A stretch of DNA of 64,000 bases, taken from Holacanthus passer (lineage: Eukaryota > Chordata > Actinopteri > Pomacanthidae). The notes beneath the pieces were generated by a model, which was given only the letters and a program-made list of their open reading frames with translations, searched no databases and had not been told where the DNA came from. The stretch is taken from the NCBI GenBank assembly GCA_025331565.1, contig JAFREQ010000017.1, positions 2,170,001 through 2,234,000 on the forward strand, in the 5' to 3' direction. Shown here one piece after another: positions 61,910-64,000 of this stretch (its first letter is position 1; each line of letters opens with the position of its first letter). A program made the translations under genes and the position numbers.

Positions 61910-61997
61910 CCTCGACCTGTACTTGGTACTCCTGATGGAGATTCCTGACGGTGCAGGAGAGCTCACAGCTGTCGTAGCCCGGTTCACAGCCACATCC
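61910..61997 (-). CDS. Putative internal coding exon of an unidentified gene
   Basis: This 88-nt segment on the - strand lies between a strong acceptor (tttgtcgtttgtctttgctccag) and a good donor (gtgagg). It has one open frame of 29 codons plus one base: GCGCEPGYDSCELSC followed by TVRNLHQEYQVQVE. It is GC-rich against AT-rich flanks. The pattern C-x-L-x...-L-x(3)-Y-x-V-x-V resembles the E-to-F strand region of fibronectin-III/D200 domains of class II cytokine receptors, where an SCDLS-like motif precedes Y-x-a-x-V. That is a pattern judgement only, and the four cysteines are unusual. Other exons were not found: upstream ones would lie at higher coordinates, possibly beyond the window. Exon status is fairly likely; the family is uncertain. 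Confidence 0.4.
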
Positions 61998-64000
61998 CTG
62001 GAGCAAAGACAAACGACAAAGGGAGAAAGAAAATGACTGCAATGACTTAGCAGACAAGCACTGTAGCACAGACAAACAAAGTGGTCTGCAGGAGACAAAC
62101 AGCTTCAGGGGATTTTTCCTGACAGGCACGATGTCTGCAGGTCGCTGCTCGTGGTGCAGGCGCAGGTGACAGCAGCTATATATACCATGAAACTAATAGA
62201 GAGAACTGATGAAGTGTCTCTAAAAGACAGAGATGTGAATTTGATTTTTCCTTTTGGCTGGGTTGAAATGAACAGCACCTAAATACTCCAAGCAGCTACA
62301 CAAGGATACGCCATCAAACAGGAAAATGGATGTCTTTTATTAATTGATTACAATTGTGAAGTGTTCACAATATTTATATTTCATAGACAAACTAGTTACT
62401 TGATATGACTAGTGAACATATCTGAACTGCTAATTAATGACTGAATCACATACAGTGAATCAAGGACTACACAATAGATAATAATGTACTTGAGACCAGA
62501 TTGGTTATGAACCAGTAACTCTATTAACTGTATGTGTCCTAGATTCAACATACAGTGCTGCTTGTTAAATAAATACACCTCAAACGTCTTGAATGCATGA
62601 ATGGGTTCATGCAGTTTCCTGACACCACCGGTCAAAACACCATGTTCGGAATTTAAAAACCTTGGCTGCCGTTCCATTTTTTTCCGGATAAATCTTGGTT
62701 TCGTATAAACTGAGCACTTCATTTACACCATTCATTTACATGTCTTACAGCATGCTGTCGTCCTGCGAGGGCTGACTGTTAGACCACTGATTTTCATTTT
62801 GCCTCAGGGGTAAAACAGGCCACACTGCATGATTGAATAGCTATGCAGAGAGGTATTTAAATTATTTCCTAGGAAAAGACAAGCCGACTGATGTTTGTTT
62901 ACAGGTTTCACAGATAGTGAAGCATGAAACTAAAAAAAAAAGTGAAGAAGCATATTGTTTTTAGAAATTGGTGTGTTAACAGGATGTGGCATTACCACTG
63001 CACTGATCTAAGAGCAGTGAGAAGAGGATCCAAACCCACTGGAGCCACAAGCTGATACCGAGAATAGCCAAAGCGTAACATCCGATCATAAAGTGCAGAT
63101 CTCAAAATAACAAGTTCTTACATATTAAAGCATCAACACGGAGGCTAATGTTTTATTTTTAATCCAGACTAAACTAACCCTCAAAGCAGACATGGTGTAA
63201 GCGATTCTTTATGTGGAAGTACAGAATATAAAGTTGGTGGAAAGTACAGAAAGCATATTTACTCATGACTGTATTGACCATTGACCATTTTATGCTATTT
63301 ATTTTTATATTTCAGAGGGAAACATTGGACTTTTTTTCTCCTACATTTGTCTCTTGGCTTTACTTACAAATTGCATCACAATCTTACAAATTATTAGAAA
63401 CTACCCGACATCATGTTAAGTAGTTAACAGGAACAACATTTAAATGTTTCTCACACGTTGCTGTGAATACATGAACTCAAGTTAAATTTTGAATGCAGAA
63501 CTTCTACTTGTAATTTTTTTCTACATTGTCATCCTGCTGTTCTTAATTAAGCAAAGCATGACCACATCTTTTTTTAGGGAAAATTAAAGGGCTTTATTGT
63601 GACCAAATGAATCCATAATTGAGATGACTCTTTTAGTCACAGTGCAGCAGGGTTTGTATGTGGCCGAGCGCCAGGTACCGTTGGCAGCTGTGCACACTTC
63701 CTCATCTTCCATGTAAGACCGTTTAACTTGTGTGTCAGCTTGCTCTGTGAGTCATTTTGTGTGACAGAGTACATGTGTTTACTCTTCGGCTTTATCCATA
63801 TAATAACATATTAGCTTTGACTGACAGCCTGATTCTGTTCTTTTAAAAGCCCATTTACCCTAAGTGAACTCCAATAAGGTCAAATGAGTGTGTTTTTGGC
63901 AGCGCTAATGCACAATTAAAGGAAATAAAATACAAAATTACCTGCAAGTATTATCATGATTTTTGACTCCTCTTTATATAAAGCAAAGTGTTCTGGATGT
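61998..64000. other. Right end of window: upstream of or within the unidentified gene
   Basis: A TATATA string lies near 62179-62186. A second copy of the teleost repeat occupies about 63228-63530. No further exon of the gene represented at 61910-61997 could be recognised, and the remaining sequence is AT-rich without visible structure. Confidence 0.5.
63228..63530. mobile_element. Copy 2 of the widespread teleost interspersed repeat
   Basis: Starting with ttggtggaaagtacagaaag and catatttactcatgactgta, it continues with attttatgctatttattttt, atttcagagggaaacattgg, and ends with ttttgaatgcagaacttcta followed by cttgtaatttttttctacatt. The order of blocks matches a repeat found in huge numbers in percomorph and other teleost genomes and is more complete than the copy at 58925. 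No coding capacity. Confidence 0.65.

Noticed and set aside
1..64000. CRISPR arrays, bacterial operons, ribosome-binding sites, prophage
   Set aside because: The window is eukaryotic nuclear DNA (spliced genes, Pol III tRNAs, microsatellites). No regularly spaced direct repeats or prokaryotic signals were seen.

Overview
This is a vertebrate genomic window, almost certainly from a ray-finned (teleost) fish. Genes are split by GT/AG introns and separated by long AT-rich non-coding DNA with CA and ATCT microsatellites. Several interspersed repeats have the look of fish families: L2-like LINE remnants, (TTATC)n-tailed retroposon ends, and the repeat with a 'tacatttactcaagtactg' core. Three protein-coding genes can be named with confidence. 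Their human orthologues all lie on chromosome 13q13-q14, so this is a rearranged piece of one ancestral linkage group.

Layout. 1-25893: I read this as a long intron of lhfpl6 (+ strand), because the exon with the N-terminal two thirds of the protein is not in the window. 25894-25992 and 29427-29545 are the last two coding exons of lhfpl6, followed by a 3' UTR with AATAAA at 30201. 30226-37381 is intergenic, with a decayed LINE ORF2 fragment, a 212-bp fold-back element and a perfect 18-bp-arm hairpin. 37382-40470 is a roughly 1.3-kb-period tandem duplication holding two identical tRNA-Lys(UUU) genes (- strand) and two copies of a promoter-like module. The second module copy sits directly in front of nek3. 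40538-45349 (+) is a complete 13-exon nek3 kinase gene. 45350-55721 is a gene-poor interval with microsatellites, a CTCF-like motif and one unexplained GC3-rich ORF. 56347-57447 (-) is the complete single-exon coding region of lpar6, with a splice acceptor just before its ATG. 57460-64000 holds paired (TTATC)n-tailed retroposon ends, two copies of one teleost repeat, and one convincing but unidentified coding exon on the - strand (61910-61997).

The genes do not form a pathway: a claudin-like tetraspan membrane protein, a NIMA-family kinase and a lysophosphatidic-acid receptor. The most unusual structure is the tRNA-Lys/nek3-promoter tandem array. The tRNA copies are base-for-base identical while their flanks have diverged, and the distal promoter copy has lost most of its CpGs while the nek3-proximal copy keeps them. 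I found no obviously novel multi-gene system.
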